A stretch of 64,000 nucleotides of DNA from CAJCIS01 sp965276755 (GCA_965276755.1 OZ255625.1:744001-808000), one strand, 5' to 3'; shown: positions 52,358-61,699, counted from the stretch's first letter. Numbers and translations: made by a program. The notes: generated by a model from the letters alone, not told the origin.

Positions 52358-53401
52358 TCACTTGCGGTGCGTGGCGAAAAATCGCAGCATCTCGCCCGTG
52401 GCATCCGGACCGCGCGGATCTGTATAGGATCCCGCTTCGCTGCCGCCGAACCAGGCGTGGCCGCCGCCATGTACCAGCCATTGCTCCATGACCGGCTTGC
52501 CGTCCCGCGCCAGAAACAGCGTGCGGGTGTAGGCTTGGCCACCGGCCGAGCGGCCTGCTTCCTCGCGCGTGGTGAGTGCCGCCTCCGCCGCTGCTTGTGC
52601 TGCAACCTGCTCGGCGTTGCGTAAATTGACGGTGTGATCTGCATCGCCATGGAAAATGATGGTGGGCATTGCGCGCGCGCCGGCCGCACCCCGCCCCACA
52701 CTGCCGGCGCGCATCGCGGCCATGGCCGAGGGCATGTCGCGCGCAGCCCCGCAGGCCAGGCCCGAATGCACGCAAACCCCCGCATACAAATCGGCGTAGG
52801 CCTGGCCCATGATGGCCGCCGCCGCCCCGCCGGCCGAGAGGCCCGCGACGTAAACGCGCGCGGGATCGATGGCGTACCCCGCCATGATTTCGCGCGTGAT
52901 GCCGGCAATCAGGGCGGGCTCCCCGCCATCGCGCGCCTGATCGCCTGGCTTGAACCAGTTCCAGCATTTCTGCATGTTGGCAGCGGACGTCTGGCCGGGA
53001 TAGGCGACCAGGAAGCCCTGCGCATCGGCAGCCTGGTTCATGCGCGTGCCGGCGGCAAAATCGTCGGGTGACTGCGTGCAGCCGTGCAGCATGACGATCA
53101 GAGGCACAGGCTGGCCGCAATAGCCGGTCGGCACGTAGAGCTTGTAGGGGCGCGTGCCTGCCGCATTGGTAAAGCTGCGCGCCGTAAAGGTGCCGCAAGC
53201 TGGCAGGGCGTCAGTGTGGGTGCGGCGTTCGGCCGGGCGCAATGCCGGCTCCAGCACGCGGCGCAGGCGCGCGCCAGGACCCGGTGCGCCTCCCCCAGAC
53301 GTGCTCAGGGCACGCTGGATGGCCTCGGTCGCGTCTTTGAGGGGCGCGATGCTACCCAGCCGGGCGGCTTGCAGCAGGTCAGGTAACAGGCGGGGTTTCA
53401 T
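52358..53401 (-). CDS. PHB-depolymerase-family esterase (PhaZ/LpqC-like)
   Basis: The 347-residue protein has the family core: RPYKLYVPTGYCGQPVPLIV, MLHGCTQSPDDFAAGTRMNQ (oxyanion region), the nucleophile YVAGLSAGGAAAAIMG, an Asp in FHGDADHTVNL and the His in VHGGGHAWFGGSEAGSY. Such enzymes cleave short polyester or feruloyl/acetyl esters. No clear signal peptide is seen at the chosen start (MKPRLLPDLLQAARL). The 3' end is partly duplicated at 50.9 kb. The island around it suggests acquisition (inference). Confidence 0.87.
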   Translation of the reverse strand: MKPRLLPDLLQAARLGSIAPLKDATEAIQRALSTSGGGAPGPGARLRRVLEPALRPAERRTHTDALPACGTFTARSFTNAAGTRPYKLYVPTGYCGQPVPLIVMLHGCTQSPDDFAAGTRMNQAADAQGFLVAYPGQTSAANMQKCWNWFKPGDQARDGGEPALIAGITREIMAGYAIDPARVYVAGLSAGGAAAAIMGQAYADLYAGVCVHSGLACGAARDMPSAMAAMRAGSVGRGAAGARAMPTIIFHGDADHTVNLRNAEQVAAQAAAEAALTTREEAGRSAGGQAYTRTLFLARDGKPVMEQWLVHGGGHAWFGGSEAGSYTDPRGPDATGEMLRFFATHRK

Positions 53402-53614
53402 CGGCGGGCTTTCATGGTGCCCGGCCATTTGCGAGCTGACGAACGTTTGTCCCCTTGGGACAGTGCAGGTGGCGTTTCAACCACTAAAAATCAAGGCGGC
53501 AAGCCCCGCGTTTACCGGCGTCGGGAGATTTCCGGCCACGGCGCGCAGGTATTTGGTGGCATTTGCGCGGCATTTCATTAACATCCCCTGTATGACATTG
53601 GCCGGAGCAGGGTC

Positions 53615-54601
53615 ATGGTGGCACGCAAAAGATTTGGCCCTGGCGCAGTGCTGCCGGCCGCGGCGTTGATAATCGCCGAATTGGCTCTTGTCTGGCAATT
53701 GCCGCGACTCCCCATCCTTCAGCCGCACAAGGAGATTATCTTTCCGGTCCTGTGTCTGATCCTGTTTCCGGCTATTTTTTTTCTGACTGGAGATAAGGCA
53801 GGCGCACTCACCCGAAACTTTGCACGCGCAGGCATTACGACGTGGCTTTCCGCGCTTGCTCTCCCCAGGGCTGACATCATTGCAACGCTCGGTAATCCAG
53901 TCACACGGCTATTTTGCTTTGCAGCGGCCGCAGACCTGATGGCGATGCTGGGGCTTTACTTTCGCGACAGCGTAGCCAACAAAGCAGGCACCCTTCGGCA
54001 CCGGCTGCTGGCAGGCGCAAAGGACCTTGTGCCCGCCTCCGCGCGCGCGATCATGGCCGCGGAAGCGCGCGTCTATCTCGCCCTTCTGCGCCGAGGCACC
54101 GAACCAGTGCCGGCAGGTGCGAGTGCGTACACCTATCATCGCAGCGGCAACGATTTCGTCATCTGCTGTGCGCTGGTTGCCAGCACACTCGTCGAGGTTC
54201 CCCTGCTGCATGTGCTGCTGCATCGCAGATTTCCCACGTTGGCATGGGCATTGACCGATCTTGGTCTTCTCGCCGCACTCTATCTTGCAGGCGTGGCCAA
54301 GACGATCCGCCAATGTCCAATTCTGCTGGATAACGGGTTTCTACATCTCCGGCTCGGCCTTGCCAAAGAGCGGAAGGTGGCATTGCAAGACATTCTGGCG
54401 CTCGAACCGATCAGCAGCACCGTGAGGCAGCCCGTGCGATTCCAAGGCGTGCGGAAAGTTCGTTTCTGGCTAGCCGATCCGCCGAATTTGGCACTTCTTC
54501 AGTCCGTGCCGGAAGGCGATAAGCTAGTGGAGTTTCGGGCGGATGAGCCGGCACTGCTATGCAGCGCGATACAAGCAAGGAAGCAAGTAGTTCTTATTTG
54601 A
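53615..54601 (+). CDS. Hypothetical multi-pass membrane protein
   Basis: The 328-residue protein has about five to six hydrophobic segments (e.g. VLPAAALIIAELALVW, IIFPVLCLILFPAIFFLTG) and a soluble C-terminal part beginning LGLAKERKVALQDILALEPI, which has the beta-rich look of a PH-like domain. I do not recognise the family. Its stop lies within a degenerate repeat-B copy, so the last residues may be shifted. It is divergent from the esterase gene (213 nt, no gene seen there) and convergent with dnaB. Confidence 0.7.
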   Translation: MVARKRFGPGAVLPAAALIIAELALVWQLPRLPILQPHKEIIFPVLCLILFPAIFFLTGDKAGALTRNFARAGITTWLSALALPRADIIATLGNPVTRLFCFAAAADLMAMLGLYFRDSVANKAGTLRHRLLAGAKDLVPASARAIMAAEARVYLALLRRGTEPVPAGASAYTYHRSGNDFVICCALVASTLVEVPLLHVLLHRRFPTLAWALTDLGLLAALYLAGVAKTIRQCPILLDNGFLHLRLGLAKERKVALQDILALEPISSTVRQPVRFQGVRKVRFWLADPPNLALLQSVPEGDKLVEFRADEPALLCSAIQARKQVVLI

Positions 54602-54676
54602 AAAAAAACCGAAAAACACTTGCTACTGACAAAAGTTTTTTGCTTCTTTTTTTCAAAAAAGAAGACCTTCCTTCCT
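54581..54676. repeat. Repeat B, facing pair (left copy degenerate)
   Basis: Left copy AGTAGTTCTTATTTGAAAAA..., CGAAAAACACTTGC (54581-54622); right copy AAAAGTTTTTTGCTTCTTTT..., AAGAAGACCTTCCTTCC (54629-54676), between convergent genes. Confidence 0.75.
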
Positions 54677-54677
54677 A

Positions 54678-56162
54678 CTAATCGTCCCCCCCATGCACCG
54701 TATCCAAATCCGCAAACCGCGTAAACTCCCCCTCGAAAAACAACTCGATCTTCCCCGTAGGCCCATGCCGCTGCTTCTCCAAAATAAGCTCCGCCTTGTT
54801 GTGCACGCTCTCCATATCCCGCTGCCACTTATCGACCGCGGTCTGAAACTGGTCCTCCCGATCGAACGCCATCTGCTTGGGCGCACGCTGCTGCAAATAA
54901 TATTCGTCGCGATAGACAAACATCACCGCATCCGCGTCCTGCTCGATCGATCCCGACTCGCGCAAATCCGAAAGCTGCGGCCGCTTGTCCTCCCGGCTCT
55001 CAACGGCGCGTGACAACTGGCTTAGCGCCAATACCGGAATTTCCAGCTCCTTGGCCAGCGCCTTCAGCCCCATGGTGATAGCGGAAATCTCCAGCACGCG
55101 GCTTTCCGTGCGCGTGCCCGGCGAGGGCCGCATCAATTGCAGATAGTCGATCACGACCAGTGACAAGCCCCGTGTGCGCGCCAAGCGCCGGCAGCGCGTG
55201 CGCACGGCCGAGAGCGTGATCGCCGGCGTATCATCGATATAGAGCGGCAGGCTCTGCAATTCCTTGGACACGCCAACGAAGCGCACAAATTCACGCTCGC
55301 CGATATCGCCCTTGCGAATGCGCTCGGTCGAGACGCGGCTCTCCTCCGACAGCAGGCGCGTGGCCAATTGCTCCGAACTCATCTCCAGCGAAAAGATGAC
55401 GACCGAGCCCTGCGTCTTCGGCGCGCCGGCTTCCACCATCAGCGAGCGGGCCGCGCCGAAGGCGATCTTAGTTGCCAGCGCCGTCTTGCCCATGCCCGGC
55501 CGGCCGGCCAGGATCAGCAGATCGGATTTGTGCAAGCCCCCCGTTTTGCGGTCGAGATCACGCAGACCCGTGGTCAGCCCGGACACGCCACCCGGTTTCT
55601 TGAACGCCGCGGCGGCCACGTTGATGGCATTCGTCAGCGCCTTTTCGAACATGACCATGCGATCGTCGCTGCGCCCGCGCGTGGCCAGATCGAACAGCTG
55701 CTGCTCGGCCGCCTCGATCTGCTTGGTGCCGTCCAGCTCGGCTTCCGCGCCGAAGGCGTTGTTGACCACGACCTCGCCGATGTCGATCAACTGCCGCCGC
55801 ACCCAAGCGTCGTAAATCGCGCGGCCATAGTCGGAGGCATTGATGATGCCGACCATCGCGGTCAGCAACTGCGCCAGATAGGCCGTCCCGCCGACCTCAT
55901 CGAGAATGCCGGAATGTTCGAACTCGCCACGCAGAGTGATCGGATCGGCGATCTGGTTCTGGTCGATCCGCCGCGCAACCGCCTGAAAGATGCGCCCGTT
56001 GATCGGGTCGGCAAAATGCTCCGGGGCGAGGAAATCGCTTACCCGCTCATAAGCGCGGTTATTGGCCAGCAGAGCGCCGAGCAACGCCATTTCGGCCGCG
56101 ACGTTGCTGGGGGGCATGCGCTGGGACAGACCCAGCAGAGGCTGTTCGGGGAAGCTGTTCAC
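54678..56162 (-). CDS. dnaB: Replicative DNA helicase
   Basis: DnaB unwinds DNA at the fork. The 494-residue protein has the N-terminal DnaB domain (PPSNVAAEMALLGALLANNR) and the RecA-like C-terminal domain with Walker A LILAGRPGMGKTALATKIAF. Also present are FSLEMSSEQLATRLLSEESR (helicase motif), VVIDYLQLMRP (Walker B) and LSQLSRAVESREDKRPQLSD. The insertion around EDQFQTAVDKWQRDMESVHN occurs in alphaproteobacterial DnaB. Length matches. It is divergent from the EcsC-family gene. Confidence 0.97.
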   Translation of the reverse strand: MNSFPEQPLLGLSQRMPPSNVAAEMALLGALLANNRAYERVSDFLAPEHFADPINGRIFQAVARRIDQNQIADPITLRGEFEHSGILDEVGGTAYLAQLLTAMVGIINASDYGRAIYDAWVRRQLIDIGEVVVNNAFGAEAELDGTKQIEAAEQQLFDLATRGRSDDRMVMFEKALTNAINVAAAAFKKPGGVSGLTTGLRDLDRKTGGLHKSDLLILAGRPGMGKTALATKIAFGAARSLMVEAGAPKTQGSVVIFSLEMSSEQLATRLLSEESRVSTERIRKGDIGEREFVRFVGVSKELQSLPLYIDDTPAITLSAVRTRCRRLARTRGLSLVVIDYLQLMRPSPGTRTESRVLEISAITMGLKALAKELEIPVLALSQLSRAVESREDKRPQLSDLRESGSIEQDADAVMFVYRDEYYLQQRAPKQMAFDREDQFQTAVDKWQRDMESVHNKAELILEKQRHGPTGKIELFFEGEFTRFADLDTVHGGDD

Positions 56163-56270
56163 GGTTGCGGTTCTAGCGCAGCCGATCGCCCGCGTGTTGC
56201 GTTAGAGCCTGTGGATAGCGGGGTACACGGGGGCGAACATGACAGAACCGCGACAGCCTTGGGACAGACA

Positions 56271-57041
56271 ATGAGCGGCGCGCTGATGTCCTCGGACCTC
56301 GATCCGGTGACGCAGATGGAGCTGGACGCCGCAGTCGCCGAGTTGCGCCGGGGCGGGGGCACCATCGTGCGGCTGGCCGACCTGCTCGGCCGTTTTCTGG
56401 GCCGTGCGGGTGATCGGCTGCTGAGCCGCATAGGTCTGAACATGACCCATCCCGCCTTCACGCCGATTGCGCAGATGGCGCTGGATCGCGCGTACGACGC
56501 GGCAATCCTGGGCATCGACATGCCGGGTGCGAGCAAGAACGGCAGCCGCTCACTGGTGGCCCTCAGCGGCCTGGCGGGCGGCTTTGCCGGGATTGCCGGT
56601 TTCCTGCCGGACGCCGTCTTCACGACGCTCGTCATCATGCGCGAAATTGCCCGCATTGCGCGCGAGGAGGGCGAGGACCTCACGGCCGAGGAAGGCCGCG
56701 CCGCCTGCGTGCGCGTGTTCTCCTTGGGCCCAGGCGATGAGGGCGGATACCTCTCGGCCCGCTTCATGCTGCAGGGCAATGCTGCGCGCGCGATGCTGTC
56801 GGGCGTGGCGGCGCGCTGGGGCGTGGTGTTAGGCGAAAAGTTTGCCGCCCAAGCTGTGCCGCTGGCCGGCGCTGCCGCGGCGGTGACGCTTAACACCGCG
56901 TTCCTGGAACATTACCGCCGCCTGGCGCGCGCGCATTTCACGGTGCGGCGTCTGGAGCGCGCCTTCGGCCGCGAGCGGGTGCGTGCAGCGGCCGGGATCG
57001 TGGAAAACCCCGCCGAGGATGCGCCGTTCGTAGCAGCCTAG
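56271..57041 (+). CDS. EcsC-family protein
   Basis: The 256-residue protein begins MSGALMSSDLDPVTQMELDA and has the EcsC-type block MALDRAYDAAILGIDMPGAS, then ALSGLAGGFAGIAGFLPDAV (hydrophobic, membrane-near) and TLVIMREIARIAREEGEDLT. The family is linked to ABC-transport and secretion phenotypes, mechanism unknown. ATG 56271 has GGGACAG upstream and is chosen over a long upstream open frame that is antisense to dnaB. A tiny Pro-rich gene follows 21 nt later. Confidence 0.82.
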   Translation: MSGALMSSDLDPVTQMELDAAVAELRRGGGTIVRLADLLGRFLGRAGDRLLSRIGLNMTHPAFTPIAQMALDRAYDAAILGIDMPGASKNGSRSLVALSGLAGGFAGIAGFLPDAVFTTLVIMREIARIAREEGEDLTAEEGRAACVRVFSLGPGDEGGYLSARFMLQGNAARAMLSGVAARWGVVLGEKFAAQAVPLAGAAAAVTLNTAFLEHYRRLARAHFTVRRLERAFGRERVRAAAGIVENPAEDAPFVAA

Positions 57042-57062
57042 CCCTTAAGAAGGAGAGTGGAC

Positions 57063-57203
57063 ATGGACCAGCCAGGACCGCTGACCGAGCCGCAGCCGAG
57101 CCCCATCGACCTGCCCAACCCCGGACCCTTTGTGCCCCAGACCGATGCACCAGGGCAGGACTTGCCACAGTTTCCCGAGCCGGTACAAGCGCCGGCCATG
57201 TAG
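57063..57203 (+). CDS. 46-residue Pro-rich small protein
   Basis: ATG 57063 is preceded by AAGAAGGAGAGTGGAC, an excellent ribosome-binding site. The product begins MDQPGPLTEPQPSPIDLPNP and ends EPVQAPAM; 14 of 46 residues are Pro, with several Gln and acidic residues. No signal or membrane segment. It lies 21 nt after the EcsC-family gene, so the two are probably co-expressed. A repeat A copy follows. Codon use fits a real gene, but no family can be named. Confidence 0.6.
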   Translation: MDQPGPLTEPQPSPIDLPNPGPFVPQTDAPGQDLPQFPEPVQAPAM

Positions 57204-57209
57204 ATGGGG

Positions 57210-57264
57210 ATCTAAAATAATGACGGGGGGTTTGGGGGGGATGGCACATTTCCCCCAATCTTTT
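57210..57264. repeat. Repeat A, reverse copy with T-tail
   Basis: AATGACGGGGGGTTTGGGGG, then ATGGCACATTTCCCCCAATC and TTTTTAG. In the + direction the hairpin plus T-run is terminator-like, after the small Pro-rich gene. Confidence 0.8.
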
Positions 57265-57328
57265 TAGTCAGACTAGCCAACATTGTCCCTGTCATCTAAA
57301 CGTTCCTCACAGCCCCGTGAGGACCAAA

Positions 57329-58979
57329 ATGCTAAACTGCCGGCACGCCGCGCTCGTTTTTGCCACATTCTTCAACGCAACCCGCCCCGGCGCTATCAGC
57401 CGAGCACCATCCCAGCCACCCCGCCCCCCACAGCCTGCTGCCTCAATCCGCAAGGCTGACCGGCCATGCCCGACCCTATGGCGGCACGCCCATCGATGTC
57501 CTGGGCTACCACTACGACAATAACCGCACCGGCTGGAACCAGGCCGAAACTGACCTCAATCCCACCACCGTCGCCTCGCCCAATTTCGGGCTGTTGCAGA
57601 CATTGTCCGTGGACGGCAACGTCTTCTCCCAACCGCTCCTCGTGACCGGCTACACGATGCCGGACGGCAGCACGCATGACGTGCTGATTATCGCGACCGG
57701 CCACAACAGTGTCTTCGCCTATGACGCGCAGAGCTACGCCCTGCTCTGGCAGGTCAGCCTGGGCCAACCTCAGGACAGCCACGATGTCGGATGCAGTGAC
57801 GTGGTGCCGGAATACGGCATCACCAGCACGCCCGTGATCCTGCGCAGCAACGGCCACGCCGTCATCTATGTCGTGGCCGCGACGGAGGCGCCGCGCAAGC
57901 AATTCCAGACCAGCCTGCATGCGCTCGACCTTGGAACCGGCGCCGACATCATGCCGCCCAGCGTCATTTCGCCCTCCGTGACGCTATCGGATGGCAGCAC
58001 GCTGCAATTCGACGCGAAAAATCAATGGAACCGCGCCAGCCTGGCCACCGCGGACGGCACGATCTACATCGGCATCGGCTCGCATTGCGACAACAATGCA
58101 GGCAGCATCTCCGGCTGGCTGCTGGGCTATGACAGCGCCACGCTCCAGCAAAAATCGCAGTTCCACACGATAGAGACGCCAGGTGGCACGGAACTGGCCA
58201 GCATCTGGATGAGCGGCTTCGCGCCGGCCATCGATGCCAGCGGACACATCTTCGTCGTCACCGGCAATGGCAATTTCCAGAGACGCGACAAGGATTGGGG
58301 CGAAAGCGTGTTGGACGTCCCGCCCACTCTGAGCGCGGTGCATAACCGCTTCACGCCGTCTGCCTATGGCCGGCTGAACGCGAGCGACACGGATTTCGGC
58401 TCCGGTGGTGTCATGCTCCTGCCGCCGCTGGCCGGCCAGACCGCACCACCCATGGCAGTGGCCATCGGCAAGGATGCTGTCCTCTACCTGCTCAACCAGC
58501 AGCATCTGGGCGGCAACAAGCGCGATGACAGTGGGGCTTTGCAGAGCCAGCGGCTCAATGGCTCGGGCGGCGGCACGTGGGGTGGGCCCGCTTTCTACAA
58601 CAGCCCATCAGCGGGACCGCTGGTCTATGTGCAGGTCGATAGCGACGTGCTGCGGGCATTTTCGGTGGGCATTGGCGCGGCACCAGTGCTGACGCCTTCC
58701 GCCCAGGGCACTACGAATGCAGGCTATGGCGGATCGCTGCCCATCATCTCGTCCAATGGCGCTGCCGCGGGCACGGGCGTGGTGTGGCTGATCAGGCGTT
58801 CCTCGCCGGTGTCGGTAGAGGCGTATCAGGCGGATAGCCTAGGGGCGCCGATCTTTTCGGCGAACACGGGGAACTGGCCCAATCCGAACCAGAATTCGTT
58901 TCTGACGCCCATGCAGGCCAACGGGCGCCTCTATGTGCCCGGCTACAAGAGCGTGTCGGTATTTGGGCTGGTGCAATAG
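57329..58979 (+). pseudogene. PQQ-like beta-propeller protein with a frame break near the start
   Basis: The long frame to 58979 gives beta-propeller blades with WGGPAFYNSP, AYDAQSYALLWQVSLGQP, SVDGNVFSQPLLVTGYTM and VTGNGNFQRRD. These resemble PQQ-repeat proteins without the PQQ tryptophan-docking motif complete. In that frame only a TTG (57360) can start it. A good start, ATG 57329 with GAGGA and a hydrophobic beginning (MLNCRHAALVFATFF), lies in the other frame. Removing one T from the T5 run (57357-57361) would join them. Either a recent frameshift, a sequencing slip, or phase variation. Confidence 0.6.
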
Positions 58980-59027
58980 ACAAAAGTTTTGTGGTCCTTT
59001 TTTTTCAAAAAAGGACCACTTCCTTTC
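58979..59027. repeat. Repeat B, single reverse copy
   Basis: CAAAAGTTTTGTGGTCCTTT, long T-run, CAAAAAAGGACCACTTCC; between convergent genes. Confidence 0.8.
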
Positions 59028-59030
59028 CTC

Positions 59031-59429
59031 CTACCGCATAAACCCGGCATCATGCCCCCGATCGAGAATAGTCGACCCGGCAACGCCCTCCTCCTCATCC
59101 GTATCACTCAACGCATCGCCATGCGTGCCGTGGTCCCCCCCTCGGCCGATAATCGCCTGTTCCCGCCGCCCGGCGGTGCGGTCAACCGCATAAAGCTTGG
59201 CAAAACCGCGTTCTTCGGCCTCGCGCCGGGCGCCTTGCACGGCATCCTCCCATGACAGCGGCGCGCCATCGGCGGCGGTAGCTACGGACATGGCGGGATG
59301 CGCGCCCATGAAGTCGATTTCGGTCACCACCGCGCGCGGATCATCCTCGCCAAACCGGCGGATCACCAGTGCAAACGGCTTGGCCTCCGGCAGCGGGTCA
59401 TGCGGATCAAGTCGAATAATCTCAGTCAT
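59031..59429 (-). CDS. Conserved hypothetical protein
   Basis: The 132-residue product starts MTEIIRLDPHDPLPEAKPFA and has ALVIRRFGEDDPRAVVTEID, SWEDAVQGARREAEERGFAK and LYAVDRTAGRREQAII. It is soluble, mixed alpha/beta in look, with no signal. I recognise no family; similar short proteins are common upstream of hisB in acetic-acid bacteria. It is divergent from hisB (77 nt), with which it may share a control region. Confidence 0.65.
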   Translation of the reverse strand: MTEIIRLDPHDPLPEAKPFALVIRRFGEDDPRAVVTEIDFMGAHPAMSVATAADGAPLSWEDAVQGARREAEERGFAKLYAVDRTAGRREQAIIGRGGDHGTHGDALSDTDEEEGVAGSTILDRGHDAGFMR

Positions 59430-59506
59430 AGGCGTTACATCCCACCAGGGCCTTGTCTCAGGCCATCTTTGCCAATTGCCGTTGGTCTAGCATATACGGC
59501 CCAGGC

Positions 59507-60121
59507 ATGGACCAGTCCGCCCCTCACGCTAAGATGCGCCATGCCGGCCTGACCCGCCGCACGAGCGAGACCAACGTCACGCTCTCGCTGGACCTGGACG
59601 GCAGCAGCGCCTCCACGATCCAGACCGGGGTCGGCTTTTTCGACCACATGCTGACCGCTTTCGCCCGCCACGGCCTGTTGGACCTGACCGTCCAGGTGCA
59701 GGGCGATCTGCATATCGATGCCCACCATACCGTCGAAGATGTCGGCATCGTGCTGGGGCAGGCGATCTCCCAGGCGCTGGGCGAAAAGCGCGGCATCAGG
59801 CGCATGGGCCACGCGATCGTGCCTATGGACGAGGCATTGGTGGAGGCGGCGATCGACATCTCCGGCCGCGGCTACCTGGCCTGGCGCGTGGGCTTCACTC
59901 GCGAGTCGATCGGCGCCATGGACACCCAGCTCGTCGAGGAATTCTTCCGCGCGCTTGCGGCCAATGCGGGCCTGACCCTGCACGTCACGGCCCGCGCCGG
60001 GCAGAATGCGCACCACGTGGCCGAAGCCTGCTTCAAGGCCACCGCGCGCGCGCTGCGCATGGCGGTCGAACCCGATCCGCGCGCGGGTGGGGCGATCCCG
60101 TCCACAAAGGGCGCGCTGTGA
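59507..60121 (+). CDS. hisB: Imidazoleglycerol-phosphate dehydratase
   Basis: HisB converts IGP to imidazole acetol phosphate in histidine synthesis. The 204-residue single-domain form shows GVGFFDHMLTAFARHG (metal His), DAHHTVEDVGIVLGQAI, and the second half IDISGRGYLAW with the mirrored HHVAEACFKATARAL. ATG 59507 (MDQSAPHAK) is preferred over an upstream start. It opens the his cluster and overlaps the next gene by 4 nt (GTGA). Confidence 0.94.
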   Translation: MDQSAPHAKMRHAGLTRRTSETNVTLSLDLDGSSASTIQTGVGFFDHMLTAFARHGLLDLTVQVQGDLHIDAHHTVEDVGIVLGQAISQALGEKRGIRRMGHAIVPMDEALVEAAIDISGRGYLAWRVGFTRESIGAMDTQLVEEFFRALAANAGLTLHVTARAGQNAHHVAEACFKATARALRMAVEPDPRAGGAIPSTKGAL

Positions 60122-60492
60122 TCGTCTTTACCAGTCACCTGGCCCCGCCTGGCGGCACGCAGCCTTTGCCCGTGCTGGTGCGCGAGGGCTTTTCCTGGGG
60201 TGCGGCGCTGTTCGGCTGGCTATGGCTGCTGGTTCAGGGCGCGTGGTTGCCCGCGCTGCTGGTGCTGGCCGGCGCCATCGGGGCAGTCAAACTCGGCGCA
60301 ATGACCCATTCCGTGGCGGCACCCCTGGCCGTGTTCCTGGTCCAGGGCATTTTCGGGCGAGATCTGGTGCGCTGGTGGCTGGGTCTGCGCGGCTGGCGTC
60401 CGGCCGGGCCCGTGATCGCCGCCAGCCACGATGCCGCGCTGCTGCGCCTGCTTGCCGAGCGCCCGGAGTTGCGGACCGGTTCGCTCGGCTGA
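60118..60492 (+). CDS. DUF2628 membrane protein in the his operon
   Basis: The 124-residue product begins MIVFTSHLAPPGGTQPLPVL and has REGFSWGAALFGWLWLL followed by hydrophobic helices (GAWLPALLVLAGAIGAVKLG, PLAVFLVQGIFGRDL), the DUF2628 pattern. Role unknown. It is coupled to hisB (GTGA) and hisH (TGATG), an arrangement conserved in acetic-acid bacteria. Confidence 0.85.
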   Translation: MIVFTSHLAPPGGTQPLPVLVREGFSWGAALFGWLWLLVQGAWLPALLVLAGAIGAVKLGAMTHSVAAPLAVFLVQGIFGRDLVRWWLGLRGWRPAGPVIAASHDAALLRLLAERPELRTGSLG

Positions 60493-61127
60493 TGCTGGTT
60501 GCGGTGATCGATTATGGCAGCGGCAATCTTGCCTCGGCAGCGCGCGCGCTGACCGTGGCGGGCGAGCGGGCCGGGCTTGCGGCCGAAATCCTGATCACCG
60601 CCGATCCCGAACTGGTTGCGCGCGCTGATCGCCTCGTGCTGCCGGGCCAGGGGGCGTTTGCCGATTGTGCGGCGGGCCTGTCGTCCAATCCGGCGTTGCG
60701 CCAGGCGCTGGAGGGCTCGGTAGAAAGTGGCCGGCCGTTTCTGGGAATTTGCGTCGGCATGCAGTTGATGGCCGAACGCGGCCTGGAACATCAGACCACG
60801 CCCGGCTTCGGCTGGATTACGGGCGAGATCGCGCCCCTGCACGCGCCCGGCCTGCGCCTGCCGCACATGGGCTGGAACGCGGTGCACTTCACGCCAGGCA
60901 TCCACAAGCTGCTGGACGGACTGGCCCCGGGCGAGCATTTCTATTTCGTGCACGGTTATGGCCTTCGCGACTATGATGCGGCCCAGGTGCTGGGCACTGC
61001 CGATTACGGCGGCAGCGTCCCCGCCCTGGTCGCGCGCGGCAATACCGCAGGCACCCAATTCCACGTGGAAAAAAGCCAGGAGGCAGGCCTGCGTATCCTC
61101 GGCAATTTCCTGACGTGGCAGCCCTGA
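60492..61127 (+). CDS. hisH: Imidazole glycerol-phosphate synthase, glutaminase subunit
   Basis: HisH supplies ammonia to HisF. The 211-residue class I amidotransferase has VIDYGSGNLASAARAL at the start, the nucleophile Cys in LGICVGMQLMAERG, and the closing His/Glu in TQFHVEKSQEAGLRIL. ATG 60492 overlaps the upstream stop (TGATG). Its stop overlaps the GNAT start in the same way. hisF is not seen within the window; it may lie elsewhere. Confidence 0.95.
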   Translation: MLVAVIDYGSGNLASAARALTVAGERAGLAAEILITADPELVARADRLVLPGQGAFADCAAGLSSNPALRQALEGSVESGRPFLGICVGMQLMAERGLEHQTTPGFGWITGEIAPLHAPGLRLPHMGWNAVHFTPGIHKLLDGLAPGEHFYFVHGYGLRDYDAAQVLGTADYGGSVPALVARGNTAGTQFHVEKSQEAGLRILGNFLTWQP

Positions 61128-61699
61128 TGCAACCGGGGGACGGCTTGCCCGATGCCACCGTCGCGGTTCCCGAGGCAATCCCCAGGCTTGCGGTCGAATG
61201 CCTGACCGAACAGCTGAGCGATGACGATCTGGCCGCGTTGTGCGAGGCAACGGATGCGGCGATCCTCGATGGCGGCGGCTTCGGCTGGGTCCACCCGCCC
61301 GGCCGCCTGGCGTTGGAGCGCTATTTCCGCGGCGTGATCCTGGTGCCGGAGCGCGACCTGTTCATCGGGCGTGCCGACGGCGTGATCACCGGCTCGGCAC
61401 AGCTTGTCCGCCCGCCGCGCAACAATGAAGCCCAGGCCCATGCGGCGGTGTTCATGCACGCCTTCGTGGCGCCATACGCGCGCGGGCACGGTCTGGCCCG
61501 GCTGATGATGCTCAAGGTCGAGGAGCGGGCGCGCACAGCCGGCTATCGCGTGCTGAATTTGGACGTGCGCGAGACACAGGCGGCGGCGATCGCGCTTTAT
61601 GAGTCGCTTGGTTATTTGCGCTGGGGGGAGCATCCGAATTACGCGCGGGTTAAGGGGCGCAGTTTGCGTGGGTTTTTTTATACGAAGACTTTGAAGTGA
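61127..61699 (+). CDS. GNAT-family N-acetyltransferase inside the his operon
   Basis: The 190-residue product has GNAT motif A: HAFVAPYARGHGLARLMMLK (Q/R-x-x-G-x-G/A-like), then VEERARTAGYRVLNLDVRET and AIALYESLGYLRWGEHP. Acceptor unknown. ATG 61127 overlaps the hisH stop (TGATG), so it is translated with the his genes. It ends 15 nt before a repeat B copy that separates it from hisA. Confidence 0.85.
   Translation: MQPGDGLPDATVAVPEAIPRLAVECLTEQLSDDDLAALCEATDAAILDGGGFGWVHPPGRLALERYFRGVILVPERDLFIGRADGVITGSAQLVRPPRNNEAQAHAAVFMHAFVAPYARGHGLARLMMLKVEERARTAGYRVLNLDVRETQAAAIALYESLGYLRWGEHPNYARVKGRSLRGFFYTKTLK

Noticed and set aside
55368..56270. Long in-frame extension upstream of the EcsC gene across dnaB
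   Set aside because: It is antisense to the conserved dnaB coding sequence; a good start lies at 56271.
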